A stretch of DNA of 64,000 nucleotides. It comes from an uncultured Macellibacteroides sp. GTDB lineage: Bacteria; Bacteroidota; Bacteroidia; Bacteroidales; Tannerellaceae. Under the pieces are notes generated by a model. The model ran no database searches. It was not told the origin of the DNA and was given only the letters and a program-made list of their open reading frames with translations. Made by a program: the position numbers and the translations under genes. The stretch is taken from positions 2,542,001 to 2,606,000 of the forward strand of contig NZ_OY762974.1 of assembly GCF_963667135.1 (NCBI RefSeq). The letters are read 5' to 3'. Positions 46,914-55,302 of this stretch are shown here, one piece after another; within the stretch, counting starts at the first letter, position 1; each line of letters starts with the position of its first letter.

Positions 46914-48587
46914 ATGAGTTGGTTAAATGATTTGTTGTGGGGCGAAGGAATTGCGCACTCAGTAATGTTATTGGCTTTTGTCATTGCGGCTGGTATTCAG
47001 TTAGGTAAGATAAAAGTCTTTGGCATTTCTTTGGGAATTACATTCGTTCTTTTCGTAGGAATTTTGCTTGGACAGATTGGTTTTAGAATGAATGCTGAAG
47101 TTCTTCATTTTATGAAAGAGTTCGGTCTTATTTTATTTGTATATTCTGTTGGTATGCAGGTAGGTCCTGGTTTCTTTTCATCTTTTAAAAAAGGAGGAAT
47201 AACATTAAACCTGTTAGCCTGCGGTATCGTTTTTTTAGGTGTAACAACAACTATCGTCCTTCATTTTATTACCGGTGTTCCAATGGCCACGATGGTTGGT
47301 ATTTTGTCTGGAGCAGTAACAAATACTCCTGGGTTGGGGGCAGCGCAACAAGCTTATAATGATGTGTTTGGAACTACCGATAATACAATTGCACTTGGTT
47401 ATGCCGTCGCTTATCCGCTTGGGGTTGTAGGGATCATTCTTTCGCTTATTGTAATTCGTTATGTGTTCCGTGTTTCTTTTGACAAAGAGAATGACAAGTT
47501 GAATGAAATAGAGGGAAAACACCCAAATGAGGCTAAACCTATCTCTTTGGTTGTTAAGAATCCAGCAATATTTAACAAGTCTGTGGGAGAAATTTCCACG
47601 TTAATTGACAATCGTGAGTTTGTAATTTCCCGTATTAGTCATGTAAATGATGAGGTTGAAATACCTTCTTCAGCAACTGTACTGCACGAAAATGATAAAA
47701 TCTTTGTTATCACGACCGAGCGTGATTCGGAAGCTCTCAGAACTTTTATTGGCGAAGAGATTGATATGGATCGGAAAGAATGGATCCGTCGTGAAAGCAA
47801 ATTTATAAATCGTCGTATATTGATTACCAAGTCAGAAATGAATGGTAAGCGTCTGGGTTCGCTAAAGCTTCGCAATTTGTACGGGGTGAATATTACGCGA
47901 GTTAACCGTTCTGGAGTTGACTTGGTTGCTAATCCAAACCTTACTTTGCAGGTGGGCGACCGTGTAAATGTGGTTGGTACTGAATCTGCTATTGCTTCTG
48001 TGGAAAAGGTTTTGGGTAATTCTATGAAACGCTTGAACGAACCAAACTTGTTGTTTATCTTTGTAGGTATCTTTTTCGGAATCTTGTTGGGGAGTATTCC
48101 GATTGTATTTCCTGGTATCCCGCAGCCGGTTAAACTAGGTTTGGCTGGTGGCCCGCTTATAGTTTCTATCTTAATAAGCCGTTTTGGATATAAATACAAA
48201 CTGGTTACTTATACGACCATGAGTGCCAACTTAATGCTTCGGGAAATTGGGATAACACTATTCCTTGCTTGTGTGGGAATTGGTGCCGGAGATGGTTTTA
48301 TTGATACAATTGTAAATAATGGAGGATTATCGTGGATTGGTTACGGCTTTGCTATAACAACCATACCATTGCTAATCATCGGTTTTATAGGTCGCTATTT
48401 CTGTAATCTGAATTATTTTACATTAATGGGACTTATTGCAGGTAGTACAACCGATCCACCTGCATTGGCTTATGCGAATATGACAGCTGGTAATGATGCA
48501 CCAGCCGTAGGTTATGCGACAGTTTATCCTCTCACTATGTTTCTCCGTGTACTTACGGCTCAGCTGCTGATATTGTTCTTTGTTTAA
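46914..48587 (+). CDS. AspT/YidE-YbjL family putative transporter
   Basis: The 557-residue membrane protein has two five-helix halves that flank two RCK-C (TrkA-C) domains at about 190-275 and 275-365 ([21 protein letters not shown] and [13 protein letters not shown]). Each half has the signature [18 protein letters not shown] / [14 protein letters not shown], and [12 protein letters not shown] / [12 protein letters not shown]. Family members include the aspartate:alanine exchanger AspT; substrates of most are unknown. It has its own promoter and a strong terminator at 48603-48646, so it is monocistronic. Confidence 0.9.
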   Translation: MSWLNDLLWGEGIAHSVMLLAFVIAAGIQLGKIKVFGISLGITFVLFVGILLGQIGFRMNAEVLHFMKEFGLILFVYSVGMQVGPGFFSSFKKGGITLNLLACGIVFLGVTTTIVLHFITGVPMATMVGILSGAVTNTPGLGAAQQAYNDVFGTTDNTIALGYAVAYPLGVVGIILSLIVIRYVFRVSFDKENDKLNEIEGKHPNEAKPISLVVKNPAIFNKSVGEISTLIDNREFVISRISHVNDEVEIPSSATVLHENDKIFVITTERDSEALRTFIGEEIDMDRKEWIRRESKFINRRILITKSEMNGKRLGSLKLRNLYGVNITRVNRSGVDLVANPNLTLQVGDRVNVVGTESAIASVEKVLGNSMKRLNEPNLLFIFVGIFFGILLGSIPIVFPGIPQPVKLGLAGGPLIVSILISRFGYKYKLVTYTTMSANLMLREIGITLFLACVGIGAGDGFIDTIVNNGGLSWIGYGFAITTIPLLIIGFIGRYFCNLNYFTLMGLIAGSTTDPPALAYANMTAGNDAPAVGYATVYPLTMFLRVLTAQLLILFFV

Positions 48588-48602
48588 TTTCATATATTGA
48601 TG

Positions 48603-48646
48603 ATACACGGAATTTTCCAGAATGGAAAATTCCGTGTATTTTTTTG
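48603..48646 (+). terminator. terminator of the transporter gene
   Basis: ATACACGGAATTTTCC (48603-48618) pairs perfectly with 48624-48639 around AGAAT, followed by seven T residues. Confidence 0.88.
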
Positions 48647-48703
48647 TTCTGAATTTTATCTTTACTTTTGGCTCCTTATTAGGAATCTTAAAAATAAATA
48701 CAT

Positions 48704-49549
48704 ATGGGAAAAGTTGGATCGTACATCGGTGTTGATTTAGGGGGTACAAATATGAGGGCTGCCAAGGTTACCGATGGTGTAATTGTAAAACAGCAAATTA
48801 TGCCTACTCCCCGGACGGCAAAGAACTGTGAGGATACGATAGAAGCATTGATTAATGTCATTGCTGAGGTAATGGATGCAGATGTGCTTGCTATTGGGAT
48901 AGGGGTTCCTAGTGTTGTAGACAGGCATTTGGGAATTGTTTATAATGTAGCGAATATCCCATATTGGGAGGAAGTTCATCTTAAAGATATACTTACTAGT
49001 CGGTTTTCAGTTCCTGTTTATGTGGATAATGATGCCAATTGTTTTGCATTAGGCGAGCGTTTCTTTGGAGAAGGACAGGCTATTCCTAATTTTGTTGGAC
49101 TTACTTTAGGTACAGGACTAGGAGGTGGTATAATTCAACAAGGTAAGCTGCTGGATGACGCTAACTGCGGATCCGGAGAATTTGGAGAGATACCTTACAA
49201 AGAGCACAATTTGGAATATTATTGCAGCGGCAGCTATTTTATGAATGAATGGCACATCAATGGAAAGGAGATGCATGAGCGTGCCATGCAAAATGATCCG
49301 ATTGCTTTGGAGGCATACCACCAATTGGGTTTACATCTTTCTGTAGCTGTTAAAATTGTTGTGCTTACTTTAGACCCTCAACTTATCGTTTTTGGTGGAT
49401 CCGTTGCTGAGGCGCATTCTCTTTTTGAAGCAAGTCTTAAGGAGGGATTAAAGGATTTTCCTTATCCAAATTCAATAAATGGTTTACAGATACGTTATTC
49501 TAACTTACAAAATGCCGGCATTTTAGGAGCTGCGTCTCTTTGCTATTAA
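48704..49549 (+). CDS. ROK-family sugar kinase without the usual zinc site
   Basis: The 281-residue protein has the ROK ATPase elements: GVDLGGTNMRAAKV (phosphate 1), catalytic Asp110 in VYVDNDANCFALGE and GLTLGTGLGGGII. The usual ROK zinc motif (a His then CxCGxxGC) is missing. At that place it reads GEIPYKEHNLEYYCSGSYF with one Cys. Such short ROK proteins act as glucose or N-acyl sugar kinases or are regulators; a sugar kinase is the simplest reading. TACTTTTG at 48663-48670 is a likely -7 element with a poor -33. Confidence 0.85.
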   Translation: MGKVGSYIGVDLGGTNMRAAKVTDGVIVKQQIMPTPRTAKNCEDTIEALINVIAEVMDADVLAIGIGVPSVVDRHLGIVYNVANIPYWEEVHLKDILTSRFSVPVYVDNDANCFALGERFFGEGQAIPNFVGLTLGTGLGGGIIQQGKLLDDANCGSGEFGEIPYKEHNLEYYCSGSYFMNEWHINGKEMHERAMQNDPIALEAYHQLGLHLSVAVKIVVLTLDPQLIVFGGSVAEAHSLFEASLKEGLKDFPYPNSINGLQIRYSNLQNAGILGAASLCY

Positions 49550-49572
49550 AGGTAATTGTAACGAACTTACAA

Positions 49573-49619
49573 AAAGCAAACGAGTTCTATAGGGTAAGTC
49601 TATAGAACTCGTTTGCTTT
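49573..49619. terminator. bidirectional terminator after the ROK gene
   Basis: A perfect 20-bp stem (49573-49592 with 49600-49619) lies between converging genes. Confidence 0.88.
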
Positions 49620-49629
49620 ATTTATAAAT

Positions 49630-50499
49630 TCAAAAGCATCGAATATACCCCAAAGAGTACGAATCGTATAAATTGTCTCTCATTCCATGTGAGTATTTAA
49701 ACGAAAGAATGTTTTTCTTAAGTTCGTAGCTTAGATTTGTGCGAAGAACTCTGGGCCGATCTCCGTTGTTCTCGTAACCGGTATATCCCGCATAGTCTGA
49801 CTGAATAGACAGGTTTCTATATTTTCCTGTAAGTCCTATCCCATAGGTATAAGCATCATCCTGTCTATGTACCATACTGTTTGTCATCCAGCAATAAAAG
49901 CCAGCCATTCCATGAAGCCTTAGAGATGCTGTACCAGATTTGTTTTTTGCAATTGTTTTTCCAAAGGTAAGATCAAACCAATATCCGGCGGCGTCGGTAA
50001 AGCGTGCTTCAGCCAGACGCTGACCAGTCGCTGTTCGGATGTACATCCTTCCAACAATATCCAGCCATTTCTCGCTGCGGAGTATCTGATAATGAGTGCC
50101 GATAGTAACATCACCCAATATTTGGTCAAAATTCTTTAATCCTGCCGCGAACCTTTCATCGCGTGTCTCGGGAGTTAATGTGTATTCTGTTTCGTATGTA
50201 CAGGTTACTTCTACGGCAACGCGGTTATTTACCAGGGGGATATAGAGCCTTCCATACCAATTTTTTGTTTTGTCGCCGGTATAGTGATGATATTCGCCAC
50301 GGAATTCCACTTCCCAACGGTTGCTTACACTTGCAGAGAGTAAAGTAGGAATGGGTAACGCATTTGGTCCGAAGTATCTGGGCGAGTATATCAGATGTGT
50401 TGCCCTTTCCCGCCAGTCCTCATCTCCAACGGCTGCATAAGTCCGGGTGAACCCATAAAGCAATAAGCCAGCAATCAACAATATATATTTATATGACAT
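49630..50499 (-). CDS. putative outer-membrane beta-barrel protein of unknown function
   Basis: The 289-residue protein has a signal peptide (YILLIAGLLLYGFTRTYA). After it comes a chain of alternating-residue beta strands rich in Tyr and Gly (WEVEFRGEYHHYTG, TASLRLHGMAGFYCW, LSIQSDYAGYTGYE) ending in SLGYIRCF. The strand count (about 12) and terminal Phe fit an outer-membrane barrel. I do not recognise the family. It is a single - strand gene between the ROK kinase and ThuA genes. On its strand TATATTTG lies at 50534-50527. Confidence 0.7.
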   Translation of the reverse strand: MSYKYILLIAGLLLYGFTRTYAAVGDEDWRERATHLIYSPRYFGPNALPIPTLLSASVSNRWEVEFRGEYHHYTGDKTKNWYGRLYIPLVNNRVAVEVTCTYETEYTLTPETRDERFAAGLKNFDQILGDVTIGTHYQILRSEKWLDIVGRMYIRTATGQRLAEARFTDAAGYWFDLTFGKTIAKNKSGTASLRLHGMAGFYCWMTNSMVHRQDDAYTYGIGLTGKYRNLSIQSDYAGYTGYENNGDRPRVLRTNLSYELKKNILSFKYSHGMRDNLYDSYSLGYIRCF

Positions 50500-50593
50500 C
50501 TGTTATAAATTCTTTATTTATTGAGCCAAATATACTATTTTTTCATTTTAATGAGTTAATTTTGTCTGAGTATCTTAATAAATTATAGATGTT

Positions 50594-51502
50594 ATGAAAC
50601 AAACTATTCTTTGTAAATTAATCATTATATTGGCTTTCGGATTAGTTTCCGGTGTTGTTTGGGCTAAAAAGCCAGTTAAAGCTTTGATTATTACCGGACA
50701 AAACAATCACAACTGGCAGGTAAGTAATGTTGTGTTGAAACAAATTCTTGAACAATCCGGACGTTTCGCTGTGGATGTGGCTATCGCACCACCAGCAGGA
50801 AAGGATATGAGTACTTTTGTTCCTGATTTTGCTCCATATCAGCTTGTTGTTTTAGATTATAATGGAGATGCGTGGCCAGAAGAAACAAACCGGCGTTTTC
50901 TTTCTTTCGTTCAGAACGGAGGAGGAGTGGTTGTTTATCATGCCGCTGACAATGCTTTTTCTGGTTGGCCGGAATACAATAAGATATGCGCTTTAGGGGG
51001 ATGGGAAAACCGAAATGAAAAATCGGGCCCCTATGTTTACTGGCAAGATGGAAAGCTGATTAAAGATAGTTCGCCCGGACAGGGTGGATCCCATGGTAAA
51101 CAACATGAATATGTGTTGACCGCACGTGATGAGGTGCACCCAATCATGAAAGGATTGCCAAAAAAATGGAGACATGCTACCGATGAGCTATATGATAGAA
51201 TGCGTGGACCCGGAAATATTCAGGATATTCTTTTTACTGCATTTTCGGAAAAGTCAACAAATGGTTCTGGAAGAGAAGAACCTCTTATGTTTACTGTTAA
51301 TTATGGAAATGCGCGTATTTTCCATACGATGCTTGGACATGCGGGAGCTACAGTAAAAGATAGTCCTGCCATGCAGTGTACCGGTTTTCAGATAACGCTT
51401 CTTCGTGGAGCCGAATGGGCAGCAACAGGAAAGGTTACAATTAAAGTACCTTTGGATTTTCCCACGGAAACTAAGGTAACTTTTCGTCCTGACTATAAAT
51501 AA
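50594..51502 (+). CDS. ThuA-domain protein, exported
   Basis: The 302-residue protein has a signal peptide (KLIIILAFGLVSGVVWA) and a ThuA fold resembling class I glutamine amidotransferases. Motifs are ALIITGQNNHNW, VVLDYNGDAWPEE, FVQNGGGVVVYHAADNAF and the His-rich HGKQHEYV. ThuA domains occur near sugar-utilisation genes, and some bind or process glycans, but the reaction is not settled. Its stop lies three bases from the stop of the converging GH140-like gene. TAATTTTG at 50557-50564 is a probable -7 element. Confidence 0.85.
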   Translation: MKQTILCKLIIILAFGLVSGVVWAKKPVKALIITGQNNHNWQVSNVVLKQILEQSGRFAVDVAIAPPAGKDMSTFVPDFAPYQLVVLDYNGDAWPEETNRRFLSFVQNGGGVVVYHAADNAFSGWPEYNKICALGGWENRNEKSGPYVYWQDGKLIKDSSPGQGGSHGKQHEYVLTARDEVHPIMKGLPKKWRHATDELYDRMRGPGNIQDILFTAFSEKSTNGSGREEPLMFTVNYGNARIFHTMLGHAGATVKDSPAMQCTGFQITLLRGAEWAATGKVTIKVPLDFPTETKVTFRPDYK

Positions 51503-51505
51503 AAA

Positions 51506-52894
51506 TTATGTATTTGATTGTTCAACGATCAATATCCAATCATTCCCTCTTCCAGAAGAAGGGGGAATAACATTCGTATATTCTCCTTTGAACTCCGGAT
51601 TAGTATATGGATTTAATTTGCCAGTTCGGGGATTCATCCAATGTAATTTGAGCGGATTGCCATTTTCGAGAGGTTGAAGATTTAACGTTACAGTTTCTCC
51701 GTTTGGAAAGTATATAAATGCAAACTTTTTTCCTCTGAAAGCAACAATCTTATGCTCGAACGAATCGTTTTCTGATACGATAAGATCTTGGGAAGGAAAT
51801 CCATTTTGCCAATCGTATTGTTGAAGAAGTCTGCGGGCATGTATGAGATCAGATGCTCCGGGTAAATCCATTGATTGTTTCCAGTTACCTCGGGCTAAAC
51901 CTACAGGTTCCCTGCCTTTATCCAACATCTGCCAAATATCGTGACATCCGTAAGTATGTCCGAGAGAACCAGAGAATATACTCCAGTAAATAGCGTGGCG
52001 AACATCAACATCATCGAACCATCCCAAGGAATCTGGTTTCCAACATACAGGATGATTTTCATATCTTGGCTCGCCATCGAGACAAGGTTTTATCGGTTCA
52101 AGCAGATAATCTTTGCAAATTATGCGCTGATAAATTTCAAAGGATCTCTGACAGTGACCTGTTTGTGCCATATTAAAGTCGAGCCACTCAGAGTTATTAA
52201 ACCATTGGGAAGAAGAACATTCACCTTGTGGATGAAAAGTTATTAAGTGATTTTTATCTGTTTTTTTCAGACCTTTACCAATTGCATCCCAAGTTGGAAA
52301 GTTTTTATCACCTCCAAGTCGATCACCTCCATTAATCCAGATAATGTTTTTAAAACTTTTATAGCGTTGTCCAAGCCATTCACCATAAACACGGGCAATC
52401 TCTGGATTAAATAATTCAGGACCAACCCCCCATTGCTTGTCTACTTTATCACCCCATGTAGGAAGCAACCCTATGTAAAGACCTTTAGATTCGGCAATTC
52501 GTATTACTTTGTCTATCCATTTAAAATAGTACTCATTGGGAGTAAACTCTTTCTTATCCATTAAGGCAAAAGTTCCATAGGCATTAGGAGTGTTTATTCC
52601 ATCCAACTCCGCAAGGATTACAGCCTGAATTACGGTAAATCCTTTAGCTCTGCGATTTTCCAGATATAACTCTACTTCCTGTTCATTAAGCCTGTGAAAT
52701 AGTTCCCATGCAGTATCAGCCAGATAAAAAAAAGGAGTTCCGTCCTTGTGACAGAGATATCTTCCATTGGGCGAAAGCTGTAATTTACCATGGTTGAAAT
52801 CAACCGAAATGCCTTGCCAGGGATCTTCCTGCGCAGAATTAACCTGAATGCATAGTAGCATCAGTAAGGTAAAACAAAATGTACGCGTTACCAT
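51506..52894 (-). CDS. GH140-like (DUF4038) glycoside hydrolase
   Basis: The 462-residue protein has a signal peptide (LLMLLCIQVNSAQ). A DUF4038 TIM barrel follows (about 35-370) with YLADTAWELFHRL, KGFTVIQAVILAELDG and WINGGDRLGGD (Asp191). CLDGEPRYE (Glu275) lies further on, and a C-terminal beta-sandwich domain spans about 375-455. The two acidic residues lie near positions I recall as catalytic in the Bacteroides apiosidase of GH140 (Asp187/Glu284). Apiosidase activity would act on RG-II pectin. No pectin locus is seen nearby, so the substrate is unsure. Confidence 0.78.
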   Translation of the reverse strand: MVTRTFCFTLLMLLCIQVNSAQEDPWQGISVDFNHGKLQLSPNGRYLCHKDGTPFFYLADTAWELFHRLNEQEVELYLENRRAKGFTVIQAVILAELDGINTPNAYGTFALMDKKEFTPNEYYFKWIDKVIRIAESKGLYIGLLPTWGDKVDKQWGVGPELFNPEIARVYGEWLGQRYKSFKNIIWINGGDRLGGDKNFPTWDAIGKGLKKTDKNHLITFHPQGECSSSQWFNNSEWLDFNMAQTGHCQRSFEIYQRIICKDYLLEPIKPCLDGEPRYENHPVCWKPDSLGWFDDVDVRHAIYWSIFSGSLGHTYGCHDIWQMLDKGREPVGLARGNWKQSMDLPGASDLIHARRLLQQYDWQNGFPSQDLIVSENDSFEHKIVAFRGKKFAFIYFPNGETVTLNLQPLENGNPLKLHWMNPRTGKLNPYTNPEFKGEYTNVIPPSSGRGNDWILIVEQSNT

Positions 52895-52906
52895 ATCTGT
52901 GGTAAT

Positions 52907-55204
52907 TTATTTGGATGCTTTATTTAGAATTAAAGTAGAAGGCATTTTTTGAAGAGCTTCTTCTCTTGACTCCGAAAGGACATTCCATGTTGGATAGCTT
53001 ATAAGCATAAAATTATATTTGGATAAAATATCGCTTGTAAGTTTTTTATCAGGGAGAAGCGTTGAATGTTTTGTCTCTTCATTAAATTTACGAATAACAT
53101 CTTCCATTACAAGTTCATCCTGAGCATTCGACGGATTGCATATAATGCCAATCGATCCATGAGTAGATTTTGCTAGTCTGTGAGCATAACCCAACAAAAA
53201 CAGATCTTGTGGGGTAGTTACGGTCACAATAATATTGGTAGCCTTTACAAAACCTCTGTTTACAAATACACCAACAGGGCATGAGGTTTGCTCGATAAAC
53301 ATCTTTGTTTTATCCTTAAGTAATCCTCCGGGATAAAACCATGATTCAGGCGCCTTGAATTTTTTGAAATACCGGTTATAGAATGATTTACGATACCTGT
53401 TAGCCGCCACATCGTCGGGAGCATCCGACATGGAAATACCCGCTCCAACCAATAGGAAGTCAAATCCCTCGTCGTTTACGATATCGCAAATATCCTGACC
53501 CGCATCGTTAGAAACTTCATAACGTGTAACCAAAGGAATTCCCAATTTTTTAGCACCATAAAGAATAGGACCAAAACTTACTTCTTCAAAATTATCTGTG
53601 TGAAGCGGATTGACATCCGAACCGACTGTCAGGTGTAAGGCTGTAATCTCCAATTTGTCTTTCCCTTTCGAAAACATCTGATGTGCTACATCGAGCATAA
53701 TCTGACCATTCCCTGCTCTACCAAATGAAAGTAAAACTTTGAATACCCCCGAAAGAGGTTCAACCAGTTTACTTTCTTTCATCTTTTCGCGAGCGTTATA
53801 GCAGAAATCAATAAATGAGATAAGCGGTGTAGTCATAAATGTGGTTACGAGTGTCATTATAACCAACATAACGAAAATAGGAGGAGGGAGAATATGCATC
53901 TCGTAACCTATTGTTAGTACAATTAACTCCATAAGTCCTCTCGTATTCATTAGTGCACCGATATACAAGCTGCTTTTCCAGCTTTCTCCAACAAATCGAG
54001 CGGAGAACAAGGCTCCACCAAACTTTCCGGCGATTGCCACTAAAATAATAATGGCGCACATGGTCCACAATTCTGGCGTGTTAAGTAATCCGATTTCAGT
54101 GCGTAAGCCCGTAGAAACAAAGAAGAGTGGTAGTAGCAATGTTAGCGACACATCTTCCACCTTTTCGGTCATGATTTTTCTGAACTTTATATTTGAAGGC
54201 ATAACCACACCAGCAATGAAAGCTCCGAAAAGAACATGTAATCCTAATATTTCTGTCAAAAAAGAGGATAATATCAAGAAAAGAAATATAAATGCAACCA
54301 TTCCTTTGTTAACCACTTCCTTGTTGTGGTAGATATTTCCAATCATTGAAAGGAACGGACGGACAGCTAAAAACATGAATAAAATGTAAAGGATGGAAAA
54401 TAAAATATTAAATGTTGCACTAAGCATTGATCCTGCCTGAGCAACAGCTACTACAACAGCTAATAAACACCAAGCGGTAATATCTCCGTTGGCTGCACTG
54501 GCAAGCGTAATTGTTCCCAAATGCGAACGGGTTAATCCCTTTTCTTGTATAATTCTTGCCAAAACAGGGAAAGCCGTAATACTCATCGCTATTCCAATGA
54601 AAAGAGCAAAAGAAAGGAAGGGGGTACTTTTGTATGCATAAACGTCATACATGAAATAAGCTATAAGCATTCCAAAGAAAAACGGAAGCACAATGCTGGC
54701 ATGACTAATGAGAAAGGTTTCTCTCATCTTTTTCTTAACCTCAGTCAAATCCAGCTCCATTCCAATTGCATACATAAACAGAATTAATCCAAACTGGCTA
54801 AGTATATTTATATTTGCGAGAGATTCTGGACGAAAAAGGAAACTGGTGACTTCTGGTAACAGATTTCCCAGCACAGATGGACCTAGCAATATTCCTGCTA
54901 CTATTTCACCAATAACTGTAGGTTGTCCAATCTTCTGGAATAGCCATCCAACAGCACGGGCAGTAATAAGAATTGTTATAATTTGAAGGAGTAAAATACC
55001 AAGCGGACTTTCTATATGGTGAGAAAGCAATCCTTTGAACATATCAAACCCATCCGAAAGATTTTGGGGAGTTTTCTGGACTGATTCTATTGCTCCGTCA
55101 ATTTGATAAACCTCTCCTTCTTTGGCTACCAGATACATCAGCGAACCGAAGACAAGGATCATCAAAATGTAAAAAGTAATACTTTTTGCTCCTTTACTCA
55201 TCAT
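52907..55204 (-). CDS. CPA2-type cation:proton antiporter with UspA-like tail (second paralogue)
   Basis: From 55204 (MMSKGAKSITF) the protein has 765 residues and the same plan as the antiporter at 22591-24870: exchanger domain with IGQPTVIGEIVAGILLGPSV, IGIAMSITAFPVLARI and a UspA-like tail with DFLLVGAGISMSD. The ion-binding site differs, SAANGDITAW instead of AAADDITGW. It keeps the second Asp (Asp241) but has Gly for the first. This may alter ion choice or charge balance. It follows the GH140-like gene on the same strand (12 bp beyond its start), so the two may be co-transcribed. Confidence 0.9.
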   Translation of the reverse strand: MMSKGAKSITFYILMILVFGSLMYLVAKEGEVYQIDGAIESVQKTPQNLSDGFDMFKGLLSHHIESPLGILLLQIITILITARAVGWLFQKIGQPTVIGEIVAGILLGPSVLGNLLPEVTSFLFRPESLANINILSQFGLILFMYAIGMELDLTEVKKKMRETFLISHASIVLPFFFGMLIAYFMYDVYAYKSTPFLSFALFIGIAMSITAFPVLARIIQEKGLTRSHLGTITLASAANGDITAWCLLAVVVAVAQAGSMLSATFNILFSILYILFMFLAVRPFLSMIGNIYHNKEVVNKGMVAFIFLFLILSSFLTEILGLHVLFGAFIAGVVMPSNIKFRKIMTEKVEDVSLTLLLPLFFVSTGLRTEIGLLNTPELWTMCAIIILVAIAGKFGGALFSARFVGESWKSSLYIGALMNTRGLMELIVLTIGYEMHILPPPIFVMLVIMTLVTTFMTTPLISFIDFCYNAREKMKESKLVEPLSGVFKVLLSFGRAGNGQIMLDVAHQMFSKGKDKLEITALHLTVGSDVNPLHTDNFEEVSFGPILYGAKKLGIPLVTRYEVSNDAGQDICDIVNDEGFDFLLVGAGISMSDAPDDVAANRYRKSFYNRYFKKFKAPESWFYPGGLLKDKTKMFIEQTSCPVGVFVNRGFVKATNIIVTVTTPQDLFLLGYAHRLAKSTHGSIGIICNPSNAQDELVMEDVIRKFNEETKHSTLLPDKKLTSDILSKYNFMLISYPTWNVLSESREEALQKMPSTLILNKASK

Positions 55205-55219
55205 CAAACCTGTTTCTTG

Positions 55220-55249
55220 CAAAAGTAAGAAAAATATGTATAAATACAA
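55220..55249 (-). promoter_or_regulatory. promoter of the second antiporter gene
   Basis: On the - strand TTG (55249-55247), 19 bases, TACTTTTG (55227-55220); 15 bp before the ATG at 55204, ruling out the start at 55249. Confidence 0.7.
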
Positions 55250-55302
55250 CCTGTCTGTTTTTTTCTTTTATCTTTGCATAACAACCAACATGGAATCCGA
55301 CT

